From Lachnospiraceae bacterium UBA7026 (lineage in GTDB: Bacteria; Bacillota; Clostridia; Lachnospirales; Lachnospiraceae), in NCBI GenBank assembly GCA_002494165.1, contig DLBH01000025.1:1-64000 (forward strand): a stretch of 64,000 nt of DNA, in the 5' to 3' direction. Positions 35,091 through 43,458 of this stretch are shown in pieces. The position numbers were made by a program, and so were the translations under genes. The notes below the pieces were generated by a model. The model made no database searches and was not told the origin of the DNA. It saw only the letters and a list, made by a program, of their open reading frames with translations. The first letter of the stretch is position 1; each line of letters starts with the position of its first letter.

Positions 35091-35744
35091 ATGAATATTG
35101 TTAAGATGAAAACCAATATGCTCAGCCGCAAGCTGATCGCCCATGTGGCTCCGGATTATGCCAGGGCTTACAATCTTCCGGAGGGGCATCAGAGTGTGGG
35201 TATGTTTACAGTAGATAACGATGACGTCGGCTACCTGGCCGTCGATGACGCCACGAAAAAGGCGGATATAAAGTTGATTCACGCAGAGACATTTTATGGG
35301 GGAGAGGACTGCTCCTGGAGTAAATTCGGAGGCAGTATCTATGTACTCTTTTCCGGTCCCAAGGTGGCTGATGTGCGAAGCGGTATGGAGTATATCAAGG
35401 ATTTTATTGACCGCCAGTCGGCCCTCTGTAATTTTGACGGGGATGATACCACAGCCTTCTATGCCCAGACGATCCCGCGGGCAGGCAAGTATTTCAGCCA
35501 GTGGTGTGGTATCGAGGAGGGTAAGGCCTATTCTTATCTGGTGGCCGCTCCGACAGAGACCAACTATGCCCTGGATAAGGCCCTCAAGGCCGGGGATACC
35601 CGCATGGTCAAGTACTGGGCGCCGCCTTCCAATGCCAACTCCTGCGGAGCTGTTCTAACTGGAACTGAGTCAGCCTGCCGGGCTGCGACCAATGCCTTCA
35701 TTGACGCTCTGAGATTTGCCCTGAAGAATCCCCATGACATCTGA
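35091..35744 (+). CDS. eutL: EutL-type microcompartment shell protein (BMC trimer), orphan
   Basis: 217 residues, the length of E. coli EutL (219). Two BMC domains in tandem: the first contains HQSVGMFTVDNDDVGYLAVD (the DD pair matches Asp45/46 that line the EutL ligand pore), then SGPKVADVRSG; the second YSYLVAAPTETNYALDKALK and NANSCGAVLTGTESACRAA, all close to EutL. EutL caps the shell facets of ethanolamine microcompartments. No other eut gene, signature lyase, aldehyde dehydrogenase or BMC-H/P gene is adjacent, and it has its own promoter. It may serve a distant operon or a metabolosome-free role. Confidence 0.9.
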   Translation: MNIVKMKTNMLSRKLIAHVAPDYARAYNLPEGHQSVGMFTVDNDDVGYLAVDDATKKADIKLIHAETFYGGEDCSWSKFGGSIYVLFSGPKVADVRSGMEYIKDFIDRQSALCNFDGDDTTAFYAQTIPRAGKYFSQWCGIEEGKAYSYLVAAPTETNYALDKALKAGDTRMVKYWAPPSNANSCGAVLTGTESACRAATNAFIDALRFALKNPHDI

Positions 35745-35969
35745 TTTTTTAAAAAACATATGGCAAATGCAGCAGATGCTACCCCAGCCTTTTGTGGATT
35801 TACAGCCGGCCGGACCAGAGATTATCTTAGAATCGTCCTGGTTTTGACCGGTTATATTTTTGCGATTTTCAACTTGTAAAATCTATTTTATAGTTCTTGG
35901 TGTCTTTTTATATAATTTTGGTAATTTTTCAATGGCGCAGGAAGTTTTTTTGCTTTTTGCAAAGAAGTT

Positions 35970-36010
35970 TATAATAGATAAGTGCAAAAATATACATTCT
36001 ATGCTATAAT
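35970..36010 (+). promoter_or_regulatory. two candidate -10 boxes of glgC
   Basis: TATAAT at 35970-35975 and at 36005-36010; neither has a good -35 hexamer (TTTTTG and GTGCAA at normal distance). The gap 35745-36114 is AT-rich and shows no gene or terminator hairpin. Confidence 0.3.
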
Positions 36011-36114
36011 AACTTAGTCATTTAGACAAAAATGACATTGTTGTAACATATTATTATTGTTTTCATTGCTTTATTGAAGGATTACTAAATACACGAAGAA
36101 AGAGAGGTCTCATC

Positions 36115-37242
36115 ATGAAACAGAACGAGATGTTAGCAATGATCCTGGCCGGTGGTCGTGGAAGTCGTCTTCATGATCTTACTAACAAAGTGGCAAAGCC
36201 TGCAGTATCCTACGGTGGAAAGTACCGTATTATCGACTTTCCGCTGAGCAACTGTGCAAACAGCGGCATTAGTACTGTTGGTGTTTTGACTCAGTATGAG
36301 TCTGTGCTTCTGGGCAGCTATGCGGCAAAGAGCGGTCTCTGGGGACTGGACACAAAGGACAGTGGAGTATACGTTCTTCCACCGCGAGAGAAGGCAGATT
36401 CTGATCTCGATGTTTACCGTGGAACGGCTGACGCCATCACACAGAATATTGACTTTATTGACAACTATGATCCTGAGTATCTTTTAGTTCTTTCCGGTGA
36501 CCACATCTACAAGATGAACTATGACAAGATGCTCGCCTACCATAAGGCACAGAATGCAGCCGCAACTATCGCTGTTATGCCTGTAACTCTTGAGGAGGCA
36601 ACCCGTTTCGGAATCATGATCACGGATGAAGACAACAAGATCATCGATTTCGAGGAGAAGCCGGCTCATCCGAGAAGCACCCTTGCTTCCATGGGTATCT
36701 ATGTATTTGACTGGGCAAAACTTCGTGCCCTTCTCATCAAGGACAAAGATGATGAGAATTCCAGCCATGACTTCGGTAATGACATTATTCCGGCTCTGCT
36801 CAATGGAGGCGAGAAGCTGGTAGCCTTCAAGTTTGAAGGATACTGGAAGGATGTTGGAACCATCGATTCTCTCTGGGAGGCTAATATGGACCTTCTTGAT
36901 GAGAACAATGAACTTAACCTGAATGATCCGACATGGAGAATATATACTGAGGATGCAGCACCCCTGCCTGCATATATCGGTCCTGATGCTGAGATCGGGG
37001 CAGCTTATATCACCCAGGGTACCCGAGTGGAAGGCGAAGTGAAGAATTCCGTAATCTTCACAGGCGCAGAGGTTGGCAAGGGAGCCCATATCATTGATTC
37101 CGTGCTTATGCCGGGCGTTAAGGTTGCCGAGGGTGCAACTGTAACCAGAGCTCTTATTGCAAACGATATCAAGGTAAGTAAAGACGCTGTTGTAGGAAGT
37201 GCGGACAGCAAGGAGATCCTGCTGGTTGCACAGGACGTGTAA
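36115..37242 (+). CDS. glgC: glucose-1-phosphate adenylyltransferase GlgC
   Basis: 375 residues. AMILAGGRGSRLHDLT is the ATP-binding loop, YRIIDFPLSNCANS and VLSGDHIYKMNYDKM (catalytic Asp) follow, and EEKPAHP the sugar site; the C-terminal beta-helix starts near 285. Makes ADP-glucose for glycogen. Pairs with GlgD 13 bases downstream, as in Bacillus and Clostridia. Confidence 0.95.
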   Translation: MKQNEMLAMILAGGRGSRLHDLTNKVAKPAVSYGGKYRIIDFPLSNCANSGISTVGVLTQYESVLLGSYAAKSGLWGLDTKDSGVYVLPPREKADSDLDVYRGTADAITQNIDFIDNYDPEYLLVLSGDHIYKMNYDKMLAYHKAQNAAATIAVMPVTLEEATRFGIMITDEDNKIIDFEEKPAHPRSTLASMGIYVFDWAKLRALLIKDKDDENSSHDFGNDIIPALLNGGEKLVAFKFEGYWKDVGTIDSLWEANMDLLDENNELNLNDPTWRIYTEDAAPLPAYIGPDAEIGAAYITQGTRVEGEVKNSVIFTGAEVGKGAHIIDSVLMPGVKVAEGATVTRALIANDIKVSKDAVVGSADSKEILLVAQDV

Positions 37243-37255
37243 GGAGGTAACAATC

Positions 37256-38365
37256 ATGGCAAAAGCATTTGGTATTATCACTTCATCCGCTGACAAGAAG
37301 GTGGCTGGCCTTCAAGAGTATCGCTCCATCGGCGCATTTTCCTTCCTTGGAAGATACCGTGTAATCGATTTCCCGATTTCCAATTTCAGCAACAGCAATA
37401 TCAATAATATCCAGGTTTATATCGCTTCCATGCCCCGGTCCATGGTAGAGCATATCGGAACAGGCCGTCATTACAACATCAACTCCAAGCGCGGCAAGAT
37501 CCAGATTCTCTTCCCGGACCAGACCATGGCCAATGAAGTTTACAATACAAATATTAAGAACTTCAGACGGAATATCGAGCAGATCAAAAAGATGGAGAAA
37601 GAGTATGTTGTAATCGCTCCCAGCTGCATGATCTTTGCCCAGGACTATGACGCACTTCTTCAGGATCATGCCCAGTCCGGCTCTGATATCACCTTGCTTT
37701 ATCACAAGGTGACAGATGCCAAGAAGGGCTACGCTACCTGTAACGTTCTTGACCTTGATGGAAACAGGGTTAAGGGTATCTCCGCCTGCTTAAGTGATAA
37801 GGATGAGGAAAATATCTTCATGGAGTCTTATGTGATGAAGACAGAACTTCTCTATAGTTTGATTGAGAAGGCAGCAGCAGTTTCTTCCATTTACTCTCTG
37901 TCTGACATTGTTAATGCAGAGCTTAAGAACATGGATGTACGTGCCGTTGAGCACAAGGGCTTCTTCGCTCCGATCACCAGCCTGAGAACCTACCTTAAGG
38001 CTAATATTGATCTGATCAATCCTGAGAATTCCGATGACCTTTTCAAGAAGGATTGGCCCATCTATACCAGGACAACAGATGCCTGCCCGACCCAGTACTA
38101 TGCTACGACCAGCGTAAAGAATTCCCTTATCTCCAATGGATGCCTGATTAAGGGTACTGTTGAGAATTCCGTTATCGGCCGTGGTGCTGTTATCGAGGAA
38201 GGTGCTGTCGTTAAGAATTGTGTAATTTCCGCTTATGATAAGATTGGTAAAGGTGCAGTTCTTGAGAACCAGGTTGTTGACAAGTATGCGACCATCAATG
38301 ACGGTACAAAGGTTATCGCTCCCGCAGCTACACCGGGTTATATCAAGTACAGGGACAAACTGTAA
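37256..38365 (+). CDS. glgD: glucose-1-phosphate adenylyltransferase regulatory subunit GlgD
   Basis: 369 residues from the ATG at 37256 behind GGAGGTAAC. Same fold as GlgC, but the nucleotide loop is degenerate (GIITSSADKKVAGL), as known for GlgD. FLGRYRVIDFPISNFSNS and KEYVVIAPSCMIFAQDYDALL follow the GlgC order, with the catalytic Asp motif missing. Acts as a regulatory or supporting subunit for GlgC. No glgA or glgP is nearby. Confidence 0.92.
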   Translation: MAKAFGIITSSADKKVAGLQEYRSIGAFSFLGRYRVIDFPISNFSNSNINNIQVYIASMPRSMVEHIGTGRHYNINSKRGKIQILFPDQTMANEVYNTNIKNFRRNIEQIKKMEKEYVVIAPSCMIFAQDYDALLQDHAQSGSDITLLYHKVTDAKKGYATCNVLDLDGNRVKGISACLSDKDEENIFMESYVMKTELLYSLIEKAAAVSSIYSLSDIVNAELKNMDVRAVEHKGFFAPITSLRTYLKANIDLINPENSDDLFKKDWPIYTRTTDACPTQYYATTSVKNSLISNGCLIKGTVENSVIGRGAVIEEGAVVKNCVISAYDKIGKGAVLENQVVDKYATINDGTKVIAPAATPGYIKYRDKL

Positions 38366-38419
38366 AAACTGGTTTGTATATGAAAATGCTGTGAGTTTAC
38401 AGCAGGTCTAGGGTCTATG

Positions 38420-38463
38420 AAGCCCTGCCGATGGTTTGAGAAAACCGGACGCAGGGCTTTTTT
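38420..38463 (+). terminator. terminator after glgD
   Basis: AAGCCCTGC pairs with GCAGGGCTT (outer), a GGTTT/AAACC stem is nested inside, and T5 follows. Confidence 0.88.
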
Positions 38464-38548
38464 AATATGGCCGGCTGTCTGTTCCTTCTTTAGTAAATAC
38501 TGGATATATGACACAGCATACTAATTCTCATTTGACAACAAAGGTTAC

Positions 38549-38576
38549 TGGACATTCTGTAAAAAACAGATAAAAT
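38549..38576 (+). promoter_or_regulatory. promoter of the MgtC gene
   Basis: TGGACA (38549-38554), 16 bases, TAAAAT (38571-38576); a TTGACA lies 17 bases before TGGACA without a good -10 partner. The gap 38366-38669 also contains the glgD terminator. Confidence 0.5.
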
Positions 38577-38669
38577 AATAAGAGAAGTATCAAGCTGTAA
38601 AGGGCTTTAGACTGTAGAATAAAGTTTTCCACCAGTATAGGGGTAGATGATTTTTGGAGGAGGGTAACT

Positions 38670-39377
38670 ATGTTAAATGGCTTGTCGACATTTCTGCCGG
38701 AAAATACGCTGACGATGTATGATAATCTGGAATTTATGATCCGTATTCTGGTTTCGGTATTCCTGGGAGGAAGTATCGGCCTGGAAAGATCCAGGAGGCA
38801 GAAGGGAGCCGGTGTCAGGACTCATTGCATTGTTGCGGTGACCTCGGCAGTATTTATGATCTTATCTAAATATGCCTTTGTAGACCTGGCTGATGTTGCC
38901 GGAACCAGAGGGGCTGATTCCTCCCGGATCGCAGCCCAGGTAGTCAGCGGCATATCCTTCCTGGGTGCAGGTATTATTTTCAAGCAGGGAAGGGCCAGTG
39001 TCAGGGGCCTGACAACAGCAGCCGGTATGTGGGCTACAGCGGCCATCGGCCTGGCCGTGGGAGCCGGTCTTTACTGGGTAGGTATCTTCCAGACCTGTGT
39101 CATTTTGATTCTACAGGCCATCCACCATGGTATGATTGGACCCCGGACCCTGGTAGAGCAAACGATTTCTGTACGTATGAAGGACGATCCGGATATGCTG
39201 GAAAAATTCCATAAATTTATCCATGAGGATGAGTGTATCATTGATGACAGCAGTATTATCCGGAAAGAGGGATGGATCAGGATTAGTATGAGTGTGAGGA
39301 TTGAGAATCCCATAGAATATGAGCAGGCTTTGGAATTTATGAATCAGAATCCCGAAGTGACAGAATTCAGCGTCTAA
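38670..39377 (+). CDS. MgtC/SapB family membrane protein
   Basis: 235 residues. Four or five membrane segments in the first 150 residues with the MgtC motifs FLGGSIGLERSRRQKGAGVRTH, SGISFLGAGIIFKQG and VRGLTTAAGMWATAAIGLAVG. Residues 155-235 form a soluble ACT-like tail (ISVRMKDDPDML...). MgtC proteins affect Mg2+ and acid stress and ATP synthase; the exact role here is unknown. GGAGGAGGG precedes the ATG. Confidence 0.9.
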   Translation: MLNGLSTFLPENTLTMYDNLEFMIRILVSVFLGGSIGLERSRRQKGAGVRTHCIVAVTSAVFMILSKYAFVDLADVAGTRGADSSRIAAQVVSGISFLGAGIIFKQGRASVRGLTTAAGMWATAAIGLAVGAGLYWVGIFQTCVILILQAIHHGMIGPRTLVEQTISVRMKDDPDMLEKFHKFIHEDECIIDDSSIIRKEGWIRISMSVRIENPIEYEQALEFMNQNPEVTEFSV

Positions 39378-39410
39378 GGGTTTTCAAAAGCATGCTTTTT
39401 TACGTGACAA

Positions 39411-39444
39411 GGAGCCGCCGCTTTAGTGCGACGGCTCCGTTTTT
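39411..39444 (+). terminator. terminator after the MgtC gene
   Basis: GGAGCCGCCG pairs with CGACGGCTCC (one mismatch), 8-base loop, T5. Confidence 0.85.
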
Positions 39445-39489
39445 GTTGGATAAGTGTTGGTGTCTGGCCGGTTGGTCCGGGGCAGATGT

Positions 39490-42400
39490 TTAGGTTGCGA
39501 AGTGTTTGTAGCGTTCCAGCCGGTCGATTTCGGCGGCGATGAGGTCTGATACCAGGCGGTCGCCGTCCATGCTGACGGAGGCGCCGCTATCGGGATACCG
39601 GGGTTCGGCAAGGACTTCAGAGAGCCGCCGCAGGGTCAGGGCCCGGTGGCAGGTTTCCTGGTAGACCTTTTCCAGGGCCAGGTAAAGGGCTCTGGAGTTC
39701 TCCAGGCAGACTCTGGATAATTCGAAAAAGGCTTCCCTGGAGGCACCCTCGAGGAAGGAGGGGACCTGGTAGGGCAGGATGGTATTAATGGAGGGCAGGA
39801 GGGAGGCGGTCTGGGCCTCTTCGTCCCTGGATTGGATTCCGTCACCGCCTACGAAGGGATAGATGTCTGATTCCAGGATCCAGGCTCTCATGTTGGGAAT
39901 ATTGTAGACAGCCTTGACGTTATGCTTGTTGATTTTGGCCAGGTCTCTTCCCTGGCCGGAGATTACTCCGACGATGATATCACTGACATCGACTTTTTCT
40001 TCGTCCAACAGTGTCCGTATTTTGGATACACGGTAGCCTTTATGGAAAATATCATCCACCAGAATTACCGGTTTCTGGAAGGATTTGATGGACCGGATCT
40101 GGGTAATCAGGGAAGGATAGTTGGGGAATTCCCTGATTTCAAAGCCCTCCAGTCTCCGATTGTAAAGCTTTTCGGTATAGAGGTCTTTTGTGACAGTATC
40201 CGGCAGGCGGACTCCCTTTAATATTTTACCGAAGGGAACACACATTTTCTCATGGGAGAGATGGATTTCCAGGAGCTCCTCCGGTATATAGTCTCCCTCC
40301 AGGTCATCTTTGCCTGTGATGGGGTTATTTTCCATGACCAGCCGGATCAGCTTATAGTTGAGGATCTCCGTCTCCAGATTGAGGACCAGCCGGCCCGGAT
40401 AGAGTTTGGGAAGGGCGGTCTGCAGTCTTTTGCGGCACTGCCAGAGCACCTGCTCTACTTCCGGTGTGTTGCAGTAGGGTTCCTTGATAAAGGAAAATGC
40501 GTCGAAGAATACGGTCAGGGGATTACTCAGGTCCAGGATAAAGGAGTCCTCATAGCCCTCCAGGGGCAGAAAACCCTGGGCCAGGAGCAGGTCCCGGTGG
40601 TCCGGGCTGTCCAGCATGAGGACGTAGGAGTAAGACTGCTCCTGGACTATGGAGAGCATTTCTGCCAGGACGGTCATTTTCATATCCTCTGTCTCCGTGG
40701 TCTGGCCGCTGATGGAAGTGATCCGGACTACCCGGCCTGAAAGCTTCTGCCGCAGCAGGTTGGTCAGGTCCATATCCTCGCATTCTTCATAGAGATCAGA
40801 CAGGAAGATTTTATGGTATATGACTTTTCCGCATTCCTTTAGCTCTTTTCTCTTGTCTAAGATGGTGACGGTCCTGTCTTTGTCTGACAGATCCAGTATG
40901 GTTTCAATGGGCTTGGTCCTGGCAACTTTTTTGTAAATAGGATCCCCGGAATAGAGGTTCCTGTCCATAATATAGTTGAGGACCTGGGAATCCACCAAGC
41001 CGGATATGTCTGTGCCCTCCTCCAGTTTCTGCTGGATATCCTGGGAGGACATGGTGTCGTAGTAGGATGGCAGATTCATATAAAGGACTTCATTCTGGAT
41101 CAGCTGCTCGATGGCAGTCCGGTCCATGTGGCCCTGGGAGATGTTCCTGTAGAAGACGATGTGGGGGAAGGTGTGGATGGAACCGGGTCTGGGGTCCTCC
41201 ATATAGGCAGAGTTGGTCTCCACCACATCATTTCCTACGACAATATAGATCTCCCGGCCGGGGAAGAGCTTTCTCAGCAGGCCCAGGTCATCCGTGTTGC
41301 CAAGACTGATGGGGTATTTCTCCGGGAACAGGTAGACATGTTCCAGATCAGCTACAGACATGGATATGATCTGCCGGCGGATCTGGTAGGGCTGGGTGTT
41401 CTGGAACCAGGAGAAATCATGAGCGTCAATATAAACCCGGAAGCCCATCTCAGACAGTTCCCTGGCCACAGCCTTATGGCCTCTGGTAAAGGGGTCGAAA
41501 GAGCCGGAGAAGAAGGCGATGGGCTGCTTTTTATCCTCATCAGGGAGAGTTCCCATGTTCTGCCGCAGGTATTTGTGGATGTGGCAGAGGGAACTGCTGT
41601 TGTAGAGTTCCGCCAGGAAGGCAGGTTTGGCCACCATGTAGGTCAGGGCTTTTTTTGCCAGATGGCGCATGTATTCCTGCTGGGCATGGGAGGCTGCCTC
41701 ATAGCGGAAAAGCCGGTGGCCTGCCAGGAAAAAGGCTTCTCTGGCTACATCGTCTTTGTAGCTGGCCATGGCCTTGTAAAGGATGCCGGTAAAGAACTGC
41801 ATCTCCGTCTGCAGGTCCTGTCCCTGGACTGCCGTCCTGTGGGCAGAAGAGGTCTCCATGAGCTGGAGGATGACGGCCGCTGTTTCCGTGATGGTATTGA
41901 CAACTTCTTTATTGCTGTGTTCGGACAGCTCCTGGAAGGCGGGAAGCAGCTCAATCTGGTCCTGGGGATCCAGATGAAGAAAAGCATTTCCCAGGAATTC
42001 CGGATAATAGTTGGAGGAGTCATCCATCAGCTCTATGGATTTGAGGATCTCCTGGACGATCTCATAGATATGCTGATGGGACAGCCGGTGCATGGCCTGG
42101 ACCAGGTGACGGCCGGCCGTGATAAATACGACGGCCTGGGTGTTAAGCCTCAGGATATTCAGCAGGTGGGTGGCATAGGGGAAGAGGTCTTCCCTGCCGC
42201 TGTAATAGTGCTTCAGGATTCTCAGATTCATGATTTTGATGATCCAGGGAGTCTCTGACCGGAGATTTTCCGAGATCAGATCCCTGGGCTGAAGCCTTTT
42301 TAATTCATGGTCCGGTCTGTCCTTGCCTTTTTCAGTTTCTGCCCCTGTTATCCCGGGCTCCTGGCCGGTTTCTTTCTCCTGGTCACCGGCTGCTGCCTCA

Positions 42401-43458
42401 GTTACTGCTCCCCTTTTGGCGGGGCCGGACTGAGTGTCCGTTTTATTCTGGTGGGATACAGTGGAGGGAGCCGGAGCTTTGGTGGATACGGGCTGAAAGC
42501 CCGGCAACTCCTCAGGCAGGTATTGGCGGATCTGCCAGACCAGATATTTTTCACTGTAGACGCTGCTCCTTTGGGGATAGTAATCAGACAGATAGAAGAG
42601 AACATCCTCCCTGGGCTTCCAGCCCTGGCCAAACCAGGTGGAGAGAAGGCGGAGTGAGGCGATGCGGATCTCTTCGTAATCTTTCCTCAGGAAATAGCGC
42701 ATGAAACCGAAGATATAGTAGAGCTGCTGGGTCGACCAGAGCTGGCAGGAGATGTCCTGGATTCCTGTGACCAGGTAAAGGCAGGTCATGTTGTCCCAGC
42801 CTGTCGACTTGAAATAAGAAGAATAGGTGGCCAGGATTGCCGGAGTCAGGGGATGTCTGGCAGTGTTGGTTGCCTCATCAGCGGTGATGGCGTCCATAGG
42901 CGCCGCATTTTCTGCAGGCAGAGAATCATCCTTATGATCAGGCCTGGTCAGGCCTTCCATGATCGCGTTGAGAATCTCCCTGATGGCATAGCCGATTCTC
43001 CGACGGTTGGTCAGGCTGGTATGGTTGCCTGGGAAGAGGAGGCGGTGAAGGAATTTTTCCCAGATATCGGGATTGGTCCTGGCGCAGGAAGCAATCAGAA
43101 AACCTGCCGTCCTGGCGGCCATTCTCCGTACCGTGCTGTTTTTGTGGGGCAGCATGGCAAAAAGGTAGTTGAGAACGATCCGGATCTGGTCCGGGGAAAG
43201 AAGACCGGAATGGCTTTCCAGTATGGTCAGGCCCGCCCTGATTTTCCGCCAGTCCTCTTCATTTTGCAGGGTTTCCATGAGACTGATGATATCATTGGTC
43301 TCCTCTGTCAGCTTCAGGATTTTCCGCTCTGCCTCCTCTGCCAGGAGGGAGAAAGATGAGGCAATCTCCTTGTCTGTCATCAGTTCAGGGAAGGGGATGG
43401 CTTCCGTGATATTCCGGTAGATGTTCTGTTCATTGGCATTCTGGGTTAATTCGATCAT
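39490..43458 (-). CDS. giant HEAT-like/NadD-like/PRTase fusion protein of unknown role
   Basis: 1322 residues. About 1-620: helical repeats resembling HEAT, interrupted by a Pro/Gly/Glu-rich linker near 325-385. About 640-840: a nucleotidyltransferase of NadD type with FFSGSFDPFTRGH (TxGH motif) and later MSSQDIQQKL, the SSxxIR-like motif, then DSQVLNYIMDRNLY, all in NadD order. About 860-990: a possible acetyltransferase-like fold (weak). About 1030-1210: a type I phosphoribosyltransferase with the PRPP loop VILVDDIFHKGYR and a YNIPNMRAW tail. The ATG follows GGAGGTGACCCC inside the last codons of the upstream ATP-grasp gene (four-base ATGA overlap), so both are made together. NadD-like plus PRTase suggests nucleotide or NAD-type chemistry, but no known pathway matches. 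Confidence 0.8.
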   Translation of the reverse strand: MIELTQNANEQNIYRNITEAIPFPELMTDKEIASSFSLLAEEAERKILKLTEETNDIISLMETLQNEEDWRKIRAGLTILESHSGLLSPDQIRIVLNYLFAMLPHKNSTVRRMAARTAGFLIASCARTNPDIWEKFLHRLLFPGNHTSLTNRRRIGYAIREILNAIMEGLTRPDHKDDSLPAENAAPMDAITADEATNTARHPLTPAILATYSSYFKSTGWDNMTCLYLVTGIQDISCQLWSTQQLYYIFGFMRYFLRKDYEEIRIASLRLLSTWFGQGWKPREDVLFYLSDYYPQRSSVYSEKYLVWQIRQYLPEELPGFQPVSTKAPAPSTVSHQNKTDTQSGPAKRGAVTEAAAGDQEKETGQEPGITGAETEKGKDRPDHELKRLQPRDLISENLRSETPWIIKIMNLRILKHYYSGREDLFPYATHLLNILRLNTQAVVFITAGRHLVQAMHRLSHQHIYEIVQEILKSIELMDDSSNYYPEFLGNAFLHLDPQDQIELLPAFQELSEHSNKEVVNTITETAAVILQLMETSSAHRTAVQGQDLQTEMQFFTGILYKAMASYKDDVAREAFFLAGHRLFRYEAASHAQQEYMRHLAKKALTYMVAKPAFLAELYNSSSLCHIHKYLRQNMGTLPDEDKKQPIAFFSGSFDPFTRGHKAVARELSEMGFRVYIDAHDFSWFQNTQPYQIRRQIISMSVADLEHVYLFPEKYPISLGNTDDLGLLRKLFPGREIYIVVGNDVVETNSAYMEDPRPGSIHTFPHIVFYRNISQGHMDRTAIEQLIQNEVLYMNLPSYYDTMSSQDIQQKLEEGTDISGLVDSQVLNYIMDRNLYSGDPIYKKVARTKPIETILDLSDKDRTVTILDKRKELKECGKVIYHKIFLSDLYEECEDMDLTNLLRQKLSGRVVRITSISGQTTETEDMKMTVLAEMLSIVQEQSYSYVLMLDSPDHRDLLLAQGFLPLEGYEDSFILDLSNPLTVFFDAFSFIKEPYCNTPEVEQVLWQCRKRLQTALPKLYPGRLVLNLETEILNYKLIRLVMENNPITGKDDLEGDYIPEELLEIHLSHEKMCVPFGKILKGVRLPDTVTKDLYTEKLYNRRLEGFEIREFPNYPSLITQIRSIKSFQKPVILVDDIFHKGYRVSKIRTLLDEEKVDVSDIIVGVISGQGRDLAKINKHNVKAVYNIPNMRAWILESDIYPFVGGDGIQSRDEEAQTASLLPSINTILPYQVPSFLEGASREAFFELSRVCLENSRALYLALEKVYQETCHRALTLRRLSEVLAEPRYPDSGASVSMDGDRLVSDLIAAEIDRLERYKHFAT

